Of a stretch of 64,000 nucleotides of DNA, positions 44,037 through 56,396 are shown in pieces (position 1 is the stretch's first letter; each line of letters starts with the position of its first letter). The stretch lies in contig NW_013171816.1 of the NCBI RefSeq assembly GCF_000151665.1, forward strand, positions 667,176-731,175, in the 5' to 3' direction. The notes beneath the pieces are model-generated. The model did not search any database. It saw only the letters and a program-made list of their open reading frames with translations, and was not told the origin of the DNA. Made by a program: the position numbers and the translations under genes. The stretch is from Blastocystis hominis. Lineage: Eukaryota; Sar; Bigyra; Opalinata; Blastocystidae.

Positions 44037-47000
44037 TCAAACAATCCACATTTCATCCGTTTTCCCGAGCAGCAATTGCTCTTTGCGAGCGGTCGTGAGC
44101 TCTTCGTTGCTTTCGTCCACGCTGCTCGACTGCTTCTTCCAGTTCTCCTTCAAGTCCACCGGCTTCGAACTGCTCCTCACGCCCCATCCTCGCAGCATGT
44201 AGGAAGGAGCGCACTTCAAAATCTCCGAAGTGTACGCCTTTCGTACGTTCTTCAAAACTTTGCTCCACTCCGTGAGCTCGTTGCTGTAGATCTGATGCTG
44301 CAACACGATATTGAAATTGTTCAGATTGATGTGCATCACGCCCTTCGTTGAAATCACGATCTCCACGTTCCCTAGACGGAAATGCTCCAAAAACACGAGA
44401 CTCGTCGGTCTCTGATCCTTCGGTACGGTCGTTTCCTTTCCCATCGCCTTCCTAAAGCAGCTTTTATCCAGTACGATTCCGCACTTTGTGCAGCGATACC
44501 CCAGATTCCGCACATGCGCAATTCGCTTCTTGCACATCGCGCAGACGCCCGGTTGGTCCGTAAAAACAAAGGTATGCTCGCATTGGCCACGCTTTCGCGA
44601 GCCGAACAATCCAGAAGAAAGCGTCATCGCGCTGCCCGACCCCATAACGATGCTTCCGCTGCGATTCGGGAGTGGTTTGACCGTGTCTGTGACCGATAAG
44701 TACGCGTGGGAGGAGTTTTCGGATGGCTACGATCAAGTGTCGAAAACAAACAAACGTCAGGAGAGTTGTCCGAGCTGTTCTCTCCCGTGGAGAGCTCGAA
44801 CACAATCGAAGGCCTGCCTTGAACTCGCTTCTTTTCACCCATTTCAGCTTCGGCTTCAGCGCCAATTTCGGGCTCTGCTTCGTCTTCTGCTTCTTTTGCG
44901 TCGTTCGAGCGAAGCATCGGTGAGTCCTCATCGTCCGAAATCGCCTCCTTTTCAATCGTTCCGCTATCGGAAGTGCCGTATTCCTCGGGGAAGAAATAGC
45001 GAAGCAGCTCGCCCGCGACGCTCGACGTCAGCTGGAACAAAATGTAATAGTGACACCCGGGAAAGACGTTGACGCCCACGTGCTCCAGCACGGTGACGGT
45101 CATTCCGTCGCATTTGATGGGTTTTCGCGTGACCGCGATGATTTCGAGAATGTTGTTTTGGTCGTTTTTGTCGCGGTCGAGAATCACAGGATCGAAAATG
45201 ACTTCCGGAGACTTCCATCGCTGCGCTCCGCCCGAAATCGCGGGGTTAACAATGCGAAGATCGTTCAGCACGATGCTGTTTTCGCTTTTTCCATCGAAAC
45301 AGAAAACGTGCTCGCCGACCAATCCTCGCAGTGTGGCCACCGCGATCTCTTGATCCTGGCTCGTCAGCAGCGTCCACTCCACCTCCTGCAGATTGTATTT
45401 CAGCTTTAAATAGGGCAGCATCACCGAGTCTTCGCGCTTCACCAAGTTGATCACCTTGGCTTCGATCGCTCGCATCACTTCCGAGGATAATTTCTTCGCG
45501 TTTCGAAGCGCCGCCGAGGAATCTTCCGACTTGGTTTCGTCGTAGATCGGGTTTGTAGGGTTCACTAAAAGCGTGAATCGGATTACGTTGAGGAATCGGT
45601 AGAACTCCTCGCCGGTCATTCGAACGGAAAACGCGCCGATCGTCACCGAAACGCGACTCACGCGATCATTGCGGCGAATCTCGGGGATCGAAAGCGAGGG
45701 GAGCCATCCGTTCTCGCTTCGCGTTTGCATGGAGAGAGAGAAGTCGCGGACGATTCGCTTGAATGATTTGGAGCGAACGCTGTCGATCTCGGGATCGAGA
45801 GAATGGAGGTTTTTGTGCTCGACCCAGGGCTTCTTGAACGATCGTCGATCGCCGAGATACAAGTCCACGCGCTCAATCGAAGAGCTCAGCAGGTAGCAGT
45901 CGCGCTTCTGCACCACGAGCGTGCCTTTGTAGAGATACAGCAAGAGAGACGCGCCGGTTGCTAAGGACGCGATGTGAATCTACGCGTTCATGAAATTAGG
46001 AAACATCCACTTGGGAGTCTTTGAACATCACATCCAGCAAGAAATCTTCCTTTTCTCGCTTCTCTTCGCGTTTCGCGACCCATTCCTCATCCGTGTACAC
46101 CAACGTCGTCGCCTCCTTCTTCCCTCCATGCGTCGCTTTCTTCCGCAGATACGTCAACAGCGGCGGTTCTTTTCGTCCCTGCAATTGCTGCACTTCCTGC
46201 AGCTGCCGCTCTTTCATGTCATAATACACTTGCTGGCGCAGCAGCGGAAGCTTTCCCGTCTTCGCTGCCGCGCTCACAGAGCGCACACTCACCATTCGAT
46301 CGAGCAATTGGCGACGTTCGTGATCGGAAGGACGCGTCGTCGAGTGCCCAATGCTCCGCTGGAGCGACTCCGGACGGGACCGATAGATCGTCGTGCTGTA
46401 GCGAAGCGAGTCGCTCAGGTTCGGGCGCTGGAAATAGCTCGACTCGCTGCGGTACAGCCCGCCAGGCGTGATGATCGATCGGTTGATCATCGGGTCGCGC
46501 CGGAAGGACGGGTTGCGCGGGTAGAACGTCGACGACATGCGCAGGTCGCTCGCCGTCTGCAGGACCGGCGATTTCCGGAAGCCCACAGAAGCGATCCCGG
46601 AATTGCCCAGACCTCCGGAAACGCCCGGAAGACTCGGCATTCCGGAAGTTCCCGAGGCGTTGAGCGCGTTGAAGGGCTCCGAAGCGGTGAAAGGCGGCGT
46701 GGGGCTGGGATTAGAGACGGAGGAAGGCGTGTAGAGAGGCGATGTGGCCACGACGGGCGTTTTATTCGCAGTCGTGGAAACCGTGGAAACCGCGGAAACA
46801 TCCGGAGTGGTGGAAACGTTGGGAGGAGGGATGGAGTCGGTTTCGGAGGCGGGGGCGGGGGTTCGAAGCGCGATGGATCGATAGGTGCCGCGAAGATCGT
46901 TCATAAGCTGCGAATGAAACGAAGAACCGAATCAAACCATCGTGAGTGCATCGCGAATGTCCAGCGAGTAGATCAGCTTCAGCTCCTTCACGAACACAGC

Positions 47001-50000
47001 GGCCTTTCCTTCGCTCTTCTCCGCGATTTTCCCGTTGAGTCCTTTGATTTTCTCCGCGTACATCTCTGCGATATCCTCATCAAAGCCGGAAGTCGCCGTG
47101 TTGACTCCCTGCAGAATCCCAACTTTCGACACCCGGGCTACTAAAATGGGGGATCGCACGCTCTCTAACGGAGTCGATCGCGTCGCACCGGGAATCAACA
47201 CCGCAGGCTCGTCGATCGTGAGATAATTGAGGACGCAGTCCTCCATTTTGCAGTAGATCCGAGGGAAAATCCAGTGCGAATCTTTGTAGACTTCGTAGTT
47301 GTACTTCAGTTTCGAATAATCCGGTTTTTCTCCTTGATTCATGGATCCTTTCGCGCCGTTTTTCTCCAAATAGCGAGGCAGGAGTTTATACATTGTGACC
47401 GAGAAGTCGTTTCGTTTCACTGCGAAGTTGAATCCGCTCACACTGGAATCATCCGTAAATCTATTCATCACTCACTCCACGTCTCTCCCTACAGCCAAAA
47501 CATGCTATCATTCAAATTGAAATCCACGTCGAACGCCGTGCTGTTTCGCGATAAACCAGGCGTCACATCCACAGGGAACTGCGGATTCGGTTCAAATACC
47601 ATATTCCAGAAGTCCCACAAGAAATTGGCCATTTCGAGTCGGCCATAAATCGAAACACTGTATTGTTCTGCATGAACGGGAAGGAGTTTCATCTTCCATT
47701 CGATGGTATTCGATCGATAGCGTCCGTATTTGTCGACATCGTCAGAAACAGCCGGATCCAACTCGACGTAATGGTTTCGAGTGTCTTCGTTTCCCCAGAG
47801 AATGGAAACATCAAACGCTCCGCCTTCGATTTCGATCAACAACGTCTCGACCAGCTGCTTCCGCGAGTCAAACGTCGACGTTCCGATCGAAAACGTATCG
47901 AACGCGATGTTGCAGCCTCCGTACTGTCGAAACACCATATCCGCGTTCATAAAATCAATCAGTAAAGCTTCGTACTTTCCATCGACCTCTTTGTTCGTGA
48001 TCCAATTCACTCGCAATTGGTCATGAACGCGAATAAACATCGGACCATGCACTGAAAAACGGATTTTATCATACCAGCACATCTTGGGCGATTTGCTCAC
48101 GCCGCGCGGAGTCAGATCCCCCATCCCGTTCGCAAAGCTCGAGCGGACCCAGTACAGCGGATTGCCCCAGAACACTTCCAGCTGATTTCCTTCTATCACC
48201 AAGTTCTGATAGAACTTCGTTCCCACGGAACATCGTAAAACTTCCACCGGAATCGGATCGAACGTCGTCGAGCAATACAACTGCACGACTTCCCTGCGGA
48301 CATACCGCTCCACGCGGTTCATATCTGCAAATACGCACGTTCCACACGCCGAAAGCCCTTCGCCCGCAACCAAAGGAGGCAGTTCGCCGAAATCGACGAG
48401 CACTTTCTCGACATTCAAATCGTGAATGTGGAATCCCAGGACGTCATCGAAGCCCTGCTCGACCGGCGTTTTCGCTTCGTCCATCGCCTGCATGAAGCTT
48501 AAGAAATGCGCGCGGCTGTGCAGCTGCGGGTTGTAGAGCAGAACGCCGTCCACACCCGTGACAAAAAGTCGGGAATACTCGACAGACTCGGAAGAATACG
48601 CCGCAATGATGTCCTGCAGTCGAATCACCACCGAATTCGCGACCAACTGAATCCAAATTCCCCCTTTCTGCACAATGTTCGAATCGAGCGCTGCGTGTTC
48701 ACTAACCTTCGCAGCGCGCTCTGCGTCGGGATGAGGGAAAAGCGGCGGCGGTCGCTGCCCTTTTCGGATCGTTTTGAAGGCCTTCCATTGGAGCTGCGCC
48801 TCGTAGATCAGATCTCCCCAGGCAAACCGATGATCCTGCAGACAATCGGCGGACTCCACGAGGATCACATAGGGCTTGATGCCATCGGGGATGTGCGCCG
48901 TGTGCTGGTTGCAGCGATTGTCCCAGCCATTACATTCCTTGCTGAAATCGTGCTTTGAACACGTGGGACATGTCATGTATCGCTTGCAGGCCAGGCACTT
49001 TCCGCAGCAGCAGATTTGCGTGGACAACGTTCCGCTGGAATAGCCGTCCATGGAGCATTTACCGAGCGACGAGAGGTAGAGCTTGTCGTACACAGAGGGC
49101 GAATAGAGCGTGATCTTGTCGAGCGTCAGCATGAGACAGACCAGAACGCTTTCCTGGAGTTGCGAGATTTGGAGATTGGAGAGAAGAAGAAGCGGAGACA
49201 GGACGGAGTCGGGAGTAACCGCGGTAATTTTTTCGATCTCGACGCGTAGACCGACTTTCGGAGTGAAGTCGAACAGCACGATCAGATCGATGAGCGACGC
49301 GCAGAAGCGGAAATCCAAAAGGAACGAAGATCGGTTGACCTTCGGAGATGTCGGAGCTTGCTTTTTGAAAGACGCCAGAATGGATCGGATCGAACTCGCT
49401 TTAATCGTCTCAGCGAGCTCCATGAACGAATGGTAAATCACAAAGATGGAGCCGAAAGAAAGCTTCATGCGAGGCCGTTCGATGTGAATATGGAACTCGT
49501 TCAAGTCTTGATTGTTGGTCGCGAGAAGCACAAAGCTTTGATCTCCGCGCGAAAACCCATTGAATCCGCCGAGCGATGAGGATTGGTAGTGCGATTGATT
49601 CAGCATAAAGGCGAGATCGTTGCGAGGAGGAAGCTGCGAAGAAGGAAATGAAAGGAAGAGAAGCGTGGGTAGCGAGATTTGGATTCGGGGGATCGCGACA
49701 GGAAGTCGCGTTTGCGATGAATTGATCCGCCCACTGTCGATTTGGGAATAGTCGGTCGCTTCGTGCGATCCTTCGTCGCCAATGATGTTCAAATTCGAAA
49801 TATCGATGCTGAGAATGTATTTCAATCCTCCATTTCGAAGAAACGGCATGGAAGAAGAATGCATGGTGTAGCTATTCATCGAGAGTAAAGGCTGGTGCTG
49901 CCGCACATTCTTCCGCATTGTGACAGGAAGAATCGGGATCGAGGGAGGCGAAATTTCCGAAGACACGTCCGGAATCATCGAGAGATCGATTCCGGGACTG

Positions 50001-52873
50001 GACAAAAGACTGGCGTTCGATTCATTGATTGGCTGCAACATCGGAACGGCTCTCTGCGCATCGTCTCCTTCTCGATTGATCGTGGAAGGCACTGTTGAAA
50101 GCGGGTTGTTCAGTAGTGGCTCGTTGCTTGCAGTCGCGGAATGCGGCGATGAATATATCGGCATATTGGAGAAGCTCGCTTCGTTGAATCCCGTATACAA
50201 TCCATCGACTGGAATCTGCGGCGACGACGACGCCTGCGTGAGAACCTTCTCCATCGATTCGAAGGTCTGCGAGACCACCGTGACGCTGATGCATTTCATG
50301 GTGTAGCTCGTGCTGTGCGAGAGATCCTTCCCGATCACCTGGATCTCGATATTGTTCAGCTGAACCGTCAGGTTGGTGAGAAACAGCGGACAGAAGCGAT
50401 AGCCCTGACTCAGGATCGCTTCGTCGGCGCCGTTCTCATTATCAGACAGGTAGATTTCTTCGTCGGACGACGCGGAAATCGCCTCGAATGGAAGGTTCTT
50501 TTGGGGAGACGCATGCGCTGAGATCTCGTGAAGCGACCCATCGAGCGACGAAGAAGACGATGAGTCTTGATGTGTAAACGGAGACCCCGAGATCTCCATC
50601 TGTGTCAAATCCGCGATTTCGTTCAATCCATCCGGGAGAAACGATCCATTTAGCAAGTTCTCCAGAAAGATCGCGTCCTCGTCCGCTTCGCTCATCGGCC
50701 GAATCGGCGTCTGCGGCGTAACGCCCGACCCAGAAGACAGATCCATCGAGTAGAACGACGCGGATTTGGGGAGCGAATCCTTGCGATGTTGCACGTAATC
50801 CGCGATTTCTTGGAGATATTCCTCGGCTAGCAGAACCACCATATCGACCACCGAATACGAAAGAGCCACGTTGCACGTTTTGCTTCCGCACTCCACAGAG
50901 AGACGCTCCCAGTTCGAGAGAATGGAGGAGATCTCGAGGTTTTCGAGCGAGAAAATGTGCTCGGAACAAGGAGGAATCGCGAGCGTTGTCGCCGAGTTTC
51001 GAAGAATCAGACGGAGCGTTTCGCGCGAAATCGGGACGTTTTTGATCCCGAACGACCCGATTTTGAACTGGAAATCGTGACTGAACGAGAGAATCGTCTC
51101 GACGGATGACCGCGTTGGAGAGGGGAGGAAGCTACACGCGATGGACTGCCAGACTGCTTCGATCAGCGGTGTGGGATGCGACCAGGAGGCTAAAAACCCG
51201 ATCGAAATTTCCTCGATTCGGAAATCGAATTTGAGATGGCATTCGCGACAGAGGGAAGAGACCAAGGGCCAGAGCGGCTTCTTGCGACGAGGAGGCGATG
51301 AGAGAGAAGCGAGCGAAGGTTTGGAGGCGACGGATCGGGGTTTGAATTGATGAAGCATCGATTGGAGGTAATCGACGGTTCGAAGAATCGACGGAACCAA
51401 CACAAACGTTGTTTTTTTATGATTGTAATTGACAGAAAGCGAATCGAAACGCGTGTGCGTGTGATGGAGTTGGCAGCACGTATTGATCTAGGGAACAGAC
51501 AGCAGCCAAAACGACTTCGATTCCGTTACACGTCAGATACAACGATTCGAATTTGGTCAGTTCCAAACTGAAATTCACACCCGTCGGCTTCGAATTAAAA
51601 CTATTGAAGAGCGTCTGCAATGAACTCCGTGCCTCACTCCCACTTCGTTCTTTAGATTCAGTCCAAACGCGATGTGAATCGAGTTGTGGTCCACGTTCCC
51701 CGACTTCTCCGCGTTCAGCAAATCCACCAACACGTTGGGCAGCGCGACTTCGATCGAATGCGGCAGTTTCTTCAGGGTGTTCGATATTTTATCCAGCAGC
51801 TCCACCTGCAGTTGCTCGAGCGAGATTTTGTCCTCCTTCTCTTCCGAGCTCCTTTCGCGTTTCTGGAGAGGCGAGGAAGCGACGGGTGATTGCTCTGCCG
51901 TCGGAGCCGGCTTTCTATTCCTCACGATTCATTCAATGCGTCACATAATCTTCAATACAGCGAAGACTTGGCGATGCAGACTTTGATCGAATCGCAAATG
52001 AATGCTGTCTCCTAAGTTCAGAATACACTGCTTCAGCACCATGACGTGCGAGAATTCCGCTGTGAGACGCAGCCAGAAGTTCGTAATCACGATGTTTGGC
52101 TGGTTGCCGAATTCGTTCTCGCGATTGTTCAAAGAGATGTTGGCAATCTTGAGGTTGGCCGAGTACGAGGAGGACGGAGTCAGCTGTGCCGTTCCGTTGA
52201 CAACGACGTGACGGATGATGAGCTGGAGACGAGTGGGGAAGGAATCATCTCCAACGGACAAAGAAATCTTGTTGATTCGAAAGTCGAAAAGACGGAGGAT
52301 CGGAAGGAGGAAACGGGGGAACGAAGGCTCTGAGGATGGAAACAAGGAATTACAACTACTGCTCTTTTCCTTCTCGATGGGAGGGGATGTTGGCGTGTGA
52401 ACCGGGTTCACTTCCTTCCTGGCCTTCGAAGGGGAATTTTCAGGAGCTTGAAAAACTGTTCCCTGATTCATGTCAACTTTGCGTCGAGCTACTACATTCA
52501 CCGACAATGAGTCCACCTCCAAGATGAATGGAGACGACACGGCGAAATCAAAAAAGGCTTTTTTGAAATTTGTCTGGATAGAAAGACCCTTTAGATCAAC
52601 AGATAGACCAAATCGCTTTAGAAGCGACGACTGATCCAAATTTTTAAAAGAGAATTCGAAAGGATAGAGCTTCTTGTAAGTTATAGAAAACCCTTTCTTT
52701 CTCAACAGAAATATATCAACACACCATACAGCTACACGTAAGAAGATTAAAAATAGGAAAAAAAGAGTAGTCAAGAGGATTCCCAGCCAACCCCAGAAGT
52801 GTACTCCAAAGGCTTTGGCTCCATAGTAAAGACTAACGAAGGCCGTTACAATGAAAACGATGGAAATCTTCAT
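44037..52873 (-). CDS. bridge-like lipid-transfer protein, Hobbit/SABRE/BLTP2 type, with C1-like zinc finger
   Basis: Giant protein (about 2,850 aa) of the RBG/VPS13-like class that carries lipids between ER and plasma membrane. Six or more introns of 25-35 nt separate large exons. It opens with an N-terminal ER anchor (VFIVTAFVSLYYGAKAFGVHF, WLGILLTTLFFLFLIFL). Long beta-rich RBG-type repeats follow. The family-like block is SPKMCWYDKIRFSVHGPMFI ('WYDK-R---HG'). Later comes VGVNVFPGCHYYILFQLTSS followed by LLRYFFPEEY, matching Hobbit's 'NV-P---QLT----FFPG'. Near the C-terminus a C1-like finger HTFVFTDQPGVCAMC, GYRCTKC and LDKSC is inserted before a final domain. TGA at 44037 is encoded. The family is inferred from layout and these blocks; full-length alignment was not possible. 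Confidence 0.72.
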
Positions 52874-52894
52874 GAAAGAATGAAACCCATTTCC

Positions 52895-52902
52895 AACAAA
52901 CA
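52895..52902 (-). promoter_or_regulatory. poly(A) octamer for the TKL kinase, 22 nt before the lipid-transfer ATG
   Basis: On minus: TGG T AATC TGTTTGTT. The T is the first base of the encoded TAA and exactly 4 nt before the octamer. Confidence 0.7.
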
Positions 52903-52904
52903 GA

Positions 52905-54189
52905 TTACCATGTGGAGGGATCCCACCTCAGCATCATTTTTATTACTTCCTCAATATTCGGTCTGTCCTTCTTATCCCTGTAGCACTTGGTAATCACTTC
53001 GCTCACCTCTACAATTCAATCCTTCCATTGCTCCCGACCTCTCGGCACGTTCGCTGGAATCCCGGGTCGGAATCCATCTTTCAATAACTTATACAACTAC
53101 CCATCAAAACCCGATCACAGTTCCACTTCTGCCTTATCCCGAATCTTCCTCTCGCTCCAGCAGCGCATCTCGCTAACCACCTCGCTGATAATGCATCCAA
53201 AACTGTAGACATCGGCCTTGTTGGACGCTTCCTCTTGATTCACGATCTCCGGCGCGATTCTTCGTCCCATTCCAATCGAATTCGTACGTCAACGGCGTCC
53301 CCACCGTCGTCATGAAGATGCTGCTCTGGTTCTGGAGCTCGCGCGAGAGTCCGAAGTCGGCAATAAGCGGATGTCCGTCCTTGATCAGAATGTTGTTCGT
53401 CTTGAGATCGCGATGAATGAACCCGAACGTGTGCATCCACGCGATTCCCTGCGCGATCTCCACCAGGATCTGCATTTTCTGCTTGTTGCTCAGTCTGCGA
53501 GGGGAGTGCGAGCAACGAAATCCTACTTTTTGGAGTAGGTCTGCGTGACGACATCGAGGGAGTAGTCGGCGAGTTCCAGAACGAGAATGTATTCCGTCTG
53601 GTTCCCTTTCTCACAGCGAGACACGCCGTAGAGAGGGAGGATATTCTTGTGGCGGATTTTTCGCTGAATGCTCGTCTCTTTTTTGATTAACTCGTAGTTC
53701 ACGTTCGTATACAAGACTTTGAGGGCGACATCCATTCCTTTCCAGGTTCTAGGGATGAAGGAATAGATGAAGAGCAACCCTTGGTAGACAGTGGAGTAGC
53801 CGCCTTTGCCGATTGGCTTACCAAACGTTAGCTCCTCGTATGGAATCTCGGTGTAGGAGTATTTCGAGACATCCTCGGGGTCCTTAATCGTCATATGCGA
53901 GGGATCAAACTGGAAGCTGTCAATAATCTTGTCAAAGAGTTCCACAAACCGGGAATCCTAGATCAATAACAGTGAACGACAAACTACATTCCCCCATGTC
54001 ATAAAATCGTTTACACATATTCTCCCATCAGAGTGAACTAATGTTTGATTCAAAAGATGAAAACCTAGATGAAATGATAACAATAGTATAAAAAATACGC
54101 TCATAATGAGTATCGACCGTTATCTGTGGAGGTTTCTCAAAGCAGTGAAGTAAAGGCACAGAAAACAAACAAGGGACAAAATGTTGCAT
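52905..54189 (-). CDS. TKL-type Ser/Thr protein kinase
   Basis: Cytosolic kinase of the tyrosine-kinase-like group. Short introns (28-35 nt) are removed. An N-terminal region (DPSHMTIKDPEDVSKYSY, then EIPYEELTFGK) precedes the Gly loop IGKGGYSTVYQG, MDVALKVL with the ATP Lys, FIHRDLKTNNIL, LIADFGLSRE, IAPEIVNQEEASNKADVYSFG and a C-lobe ending KDRPNIEEVIKMML. All catalytic residues are present and it is an RD kinase. The upstream exon (54075-54189, opening MQHFVPCLF) joins in frame by a ~35-nt intron, but contains a TGTTTGTT on the coding strand. The true start could therefore be lower. The C-terminal exon edges near 52990-53110 are uncertain. Confidence 0.78.
54165..54172 (-). promoter_or_regulatory. 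TGTTTGTT within the predicted first kinase exon
   Basis: Octamer on the minus strand. Either a chance coding occurrence or the end of an unseen upstream transcript. Confidence 0.3.
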
Positions 54190-54591
54190 ACATTCTTTGT
54201 AAAAATGAATATATATATTAAAGATCCCAAGGATATCCCCGTCCTCAGTATTCTCTAGTCATTAACTATCATCCTCGGACAAACCCAAAGAATAACTATT
54301 CAAATAGATTATATTTTTCTTTAACAGACAAAGAATTTGTTTATAAAACTGAAGAGCCTACTTGTCACAAACCTACGTAAGCTTTACATTTGCATTGTTT
54401 ATTTTCTTTATATCCACGGAGAGACTGCGAACGAGTTCAGTAAAATTCATTTAAGAACAATAGTAAAACTAAACTGAAGCTTCTACTCTTGTAACAGCAC
54501 ATTGGGATCGTACACTTTTACTTCACATGCATAAAATATATAACACGAAAATAGATCACCGTGTTCCACAGTTGTCTAACAAATCTTTCTT
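54190..54591. other. AT-rich divergent intergenic region
   Basis: About 400 bp between the kinase and the F-box-like/LRR gene, which are divergently transcribed. It should hold both promoters. I see short AT runs but no motif I can name. Confidence 0.5.
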
Positions 54592-56350
54592 ATGAATACA
54601 AGTACTGAGCTACTAGTTGGAAAGGATATTCAGTGGTGTACAATCGAGCAAGTTATTTCGTTCTTGGACACATCGCATCGTCCATCGTTGCGACTCGTAT
54701 CAAAGGACTTTGACGAGTTTATTATGGGCGTATTCATATAATTTCACCATTTCCTTTTAGTTATTCACCAAAATAATCCTTTGTCAAACCACTGAAGATC
54801 TACCTCATTTGTTTAAGAACTGTCAATCGCTAGTTTATCTTGAAGGTATGGTAGAGAAATGATTTGCACCTAGTGAATGGTATTTCGAAGCCGTTGGACG
54901 TATCTCGCATCTGCCAAGTGTTGGAAGACGGAATTCTTCCAAATCTGCTAACACTGGACTTTCAATGTGGGTTAGACTTTCCCAAATTGTTATTCTTGTG
55001 TAGATAGTCGAATTACAGATCGCAATATTGTTCATTTGTTCCATACACTTGAAACGGGTTGCTGTCCACACCTGAATACTATCCGTTTAAGCAACAATGC
55101 AATGGGTGTAGCCGGAGCATCTGCAATGGCGTCTTGTTTGTCCCTAGGCGTATTAAACGAAATTAAAGAGATTGACCTCAACCGTACTTCTATTTCTACC
55201 CTCTACTGATGCTACAGATAACCTCATCTTCGCTGGTGGAATCAAGAAGATCAGTCGGGCGTTTATGAACTTTCACAGCCGCAATCTGGAAGATGTCAAC
55301 ATTTCCAGTGCGCTCGTTTTCACAATTCGATTGTAGGATGTCATTTAGCCAATCCAGGAATTCGATTTTTCTGTGAGTCAATGAATGGATGTCCCTTAAT
55401 CACGCTGCGAAGTCTACGACTCTATTGGAATAGCATCAACAGCGGTGGAATCAAGCATTTAGCATTGTCGATCTCTCTGGGGATTTTGGATTCCCTGGAA
55501 GTTCTAGATATTTCCAAGAACCCGATCGGATGGAAGGGGATCGAGAGGCTTACGGAGAGTGTAATGCGAGGCAACCACCTTCCTCACTTGAAAGTATTAA
55601 TGATGCACTGTAGGATCAACTGGGTTGAACACGAGTTGTAGCTTGCAAATTGAGGACGAAAGGGATGCGATGGACGGGCATTATGATTCGTTTTTTGAGA
55701 GAGATCGAAGTGTTATCGATTGGAAGTGAGGAATTGGAGTGGACTATAAAATATGCAGATAACAACATCAAGGCAAAAGGAATGAGTTATTTGGTGGAAG
55801 GAATGAGGCGTGAATCCTTCTTTTTACCGCGCCTTCGTATTCTAGATCTTACAAGTATGAGAAAATGGCTTCTATTTTCCTGTAGATAACAAGATAAAGC
55901 AGGAAGGAATCGGATACCTCGTTGAGATGATCCAGAATAACAACTTCCCAAACCTGGAAGAGCTTTCTCTTATCAGTAATGACATTCGAGATGAAGGGTT
56001 GTTGAAACTCATTGCCATGATGCGATACGGCTTTCTTCCGCACCTGAAAACCATCTATCTCTCAGATAATAAGCTCCGCGATGAGAGCGTTAAGCAGCTA
56101 ACGGCAGCTCTCGCAGCTCGGAAACTGGCTGCGAATGCAGAACTCTATCTGGGATGTAATAAGCTTTCGAGCGGTGTAGTCCAATCGCTGGTCTCGCTTT
56201 TGTATCTTCGACCTGAGAGTCAGGATCCTCCCTTGAAATACGTCGTTTTAGAAAAGAGTACTCGGTTTTTTTTATGGAGAGGATGATCGATAGAACGCAA
56301 AGAGATCCCGGAACGCCTGATACAGAACGCTCTGGCAAACCCCACAGCGT
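54592..56350 (+). CDS. F-box-like/LRR (RNI-type) protein; polyadenylation-made stop
   Basis: Probably a binding or scaffold protein. Introns of 21-37 nt are removed. The N-terminus EQVISFLDTSHRPSLRLVSK looks F-box-like (inference). After it come ribonuclease-inhibitor-type LRRs of ~28 aa: CPHLNTIRLSNNAMGVAG, LDSLEVLDISKNPIGWKG, LPRLRILDLTSNKI-type, FPNLEELSLISNDIRDEG, LPHLKTIYLSDNKLRDES. A final intron of 36 nt (donor GTACTC near 56254) restores the frame KEIPERLIQNALANP and then AFS. No stop is encoded in that frame. T at 56350 is codon position 1 and lies 4 nt before TGTTTGTT, which would produce TAA. If the last intron is not used, an encoded TGA at 56284-56286 ends the protein instead. 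Confidence 0.78.
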
Positions 56351-56354
56351 TTTC

Positions 56355-56370
56355 TGTTTGTTAACAAACA
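56355..56370. promoter_or_regulatory. bidirectional palindromic poly(A) element TGTTTGTTAACAAACA
   Basis: A perfect 16-bp palindrome that places one octamer on each strand. The + copy serves the LRR gene (ends 56350) and the - copy serves TIM44 (stop 56397-56399). Confidence 0.8.
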
Positions 56371-56396
56371 CCCAAAACCCAAAATAAACCAATTAA

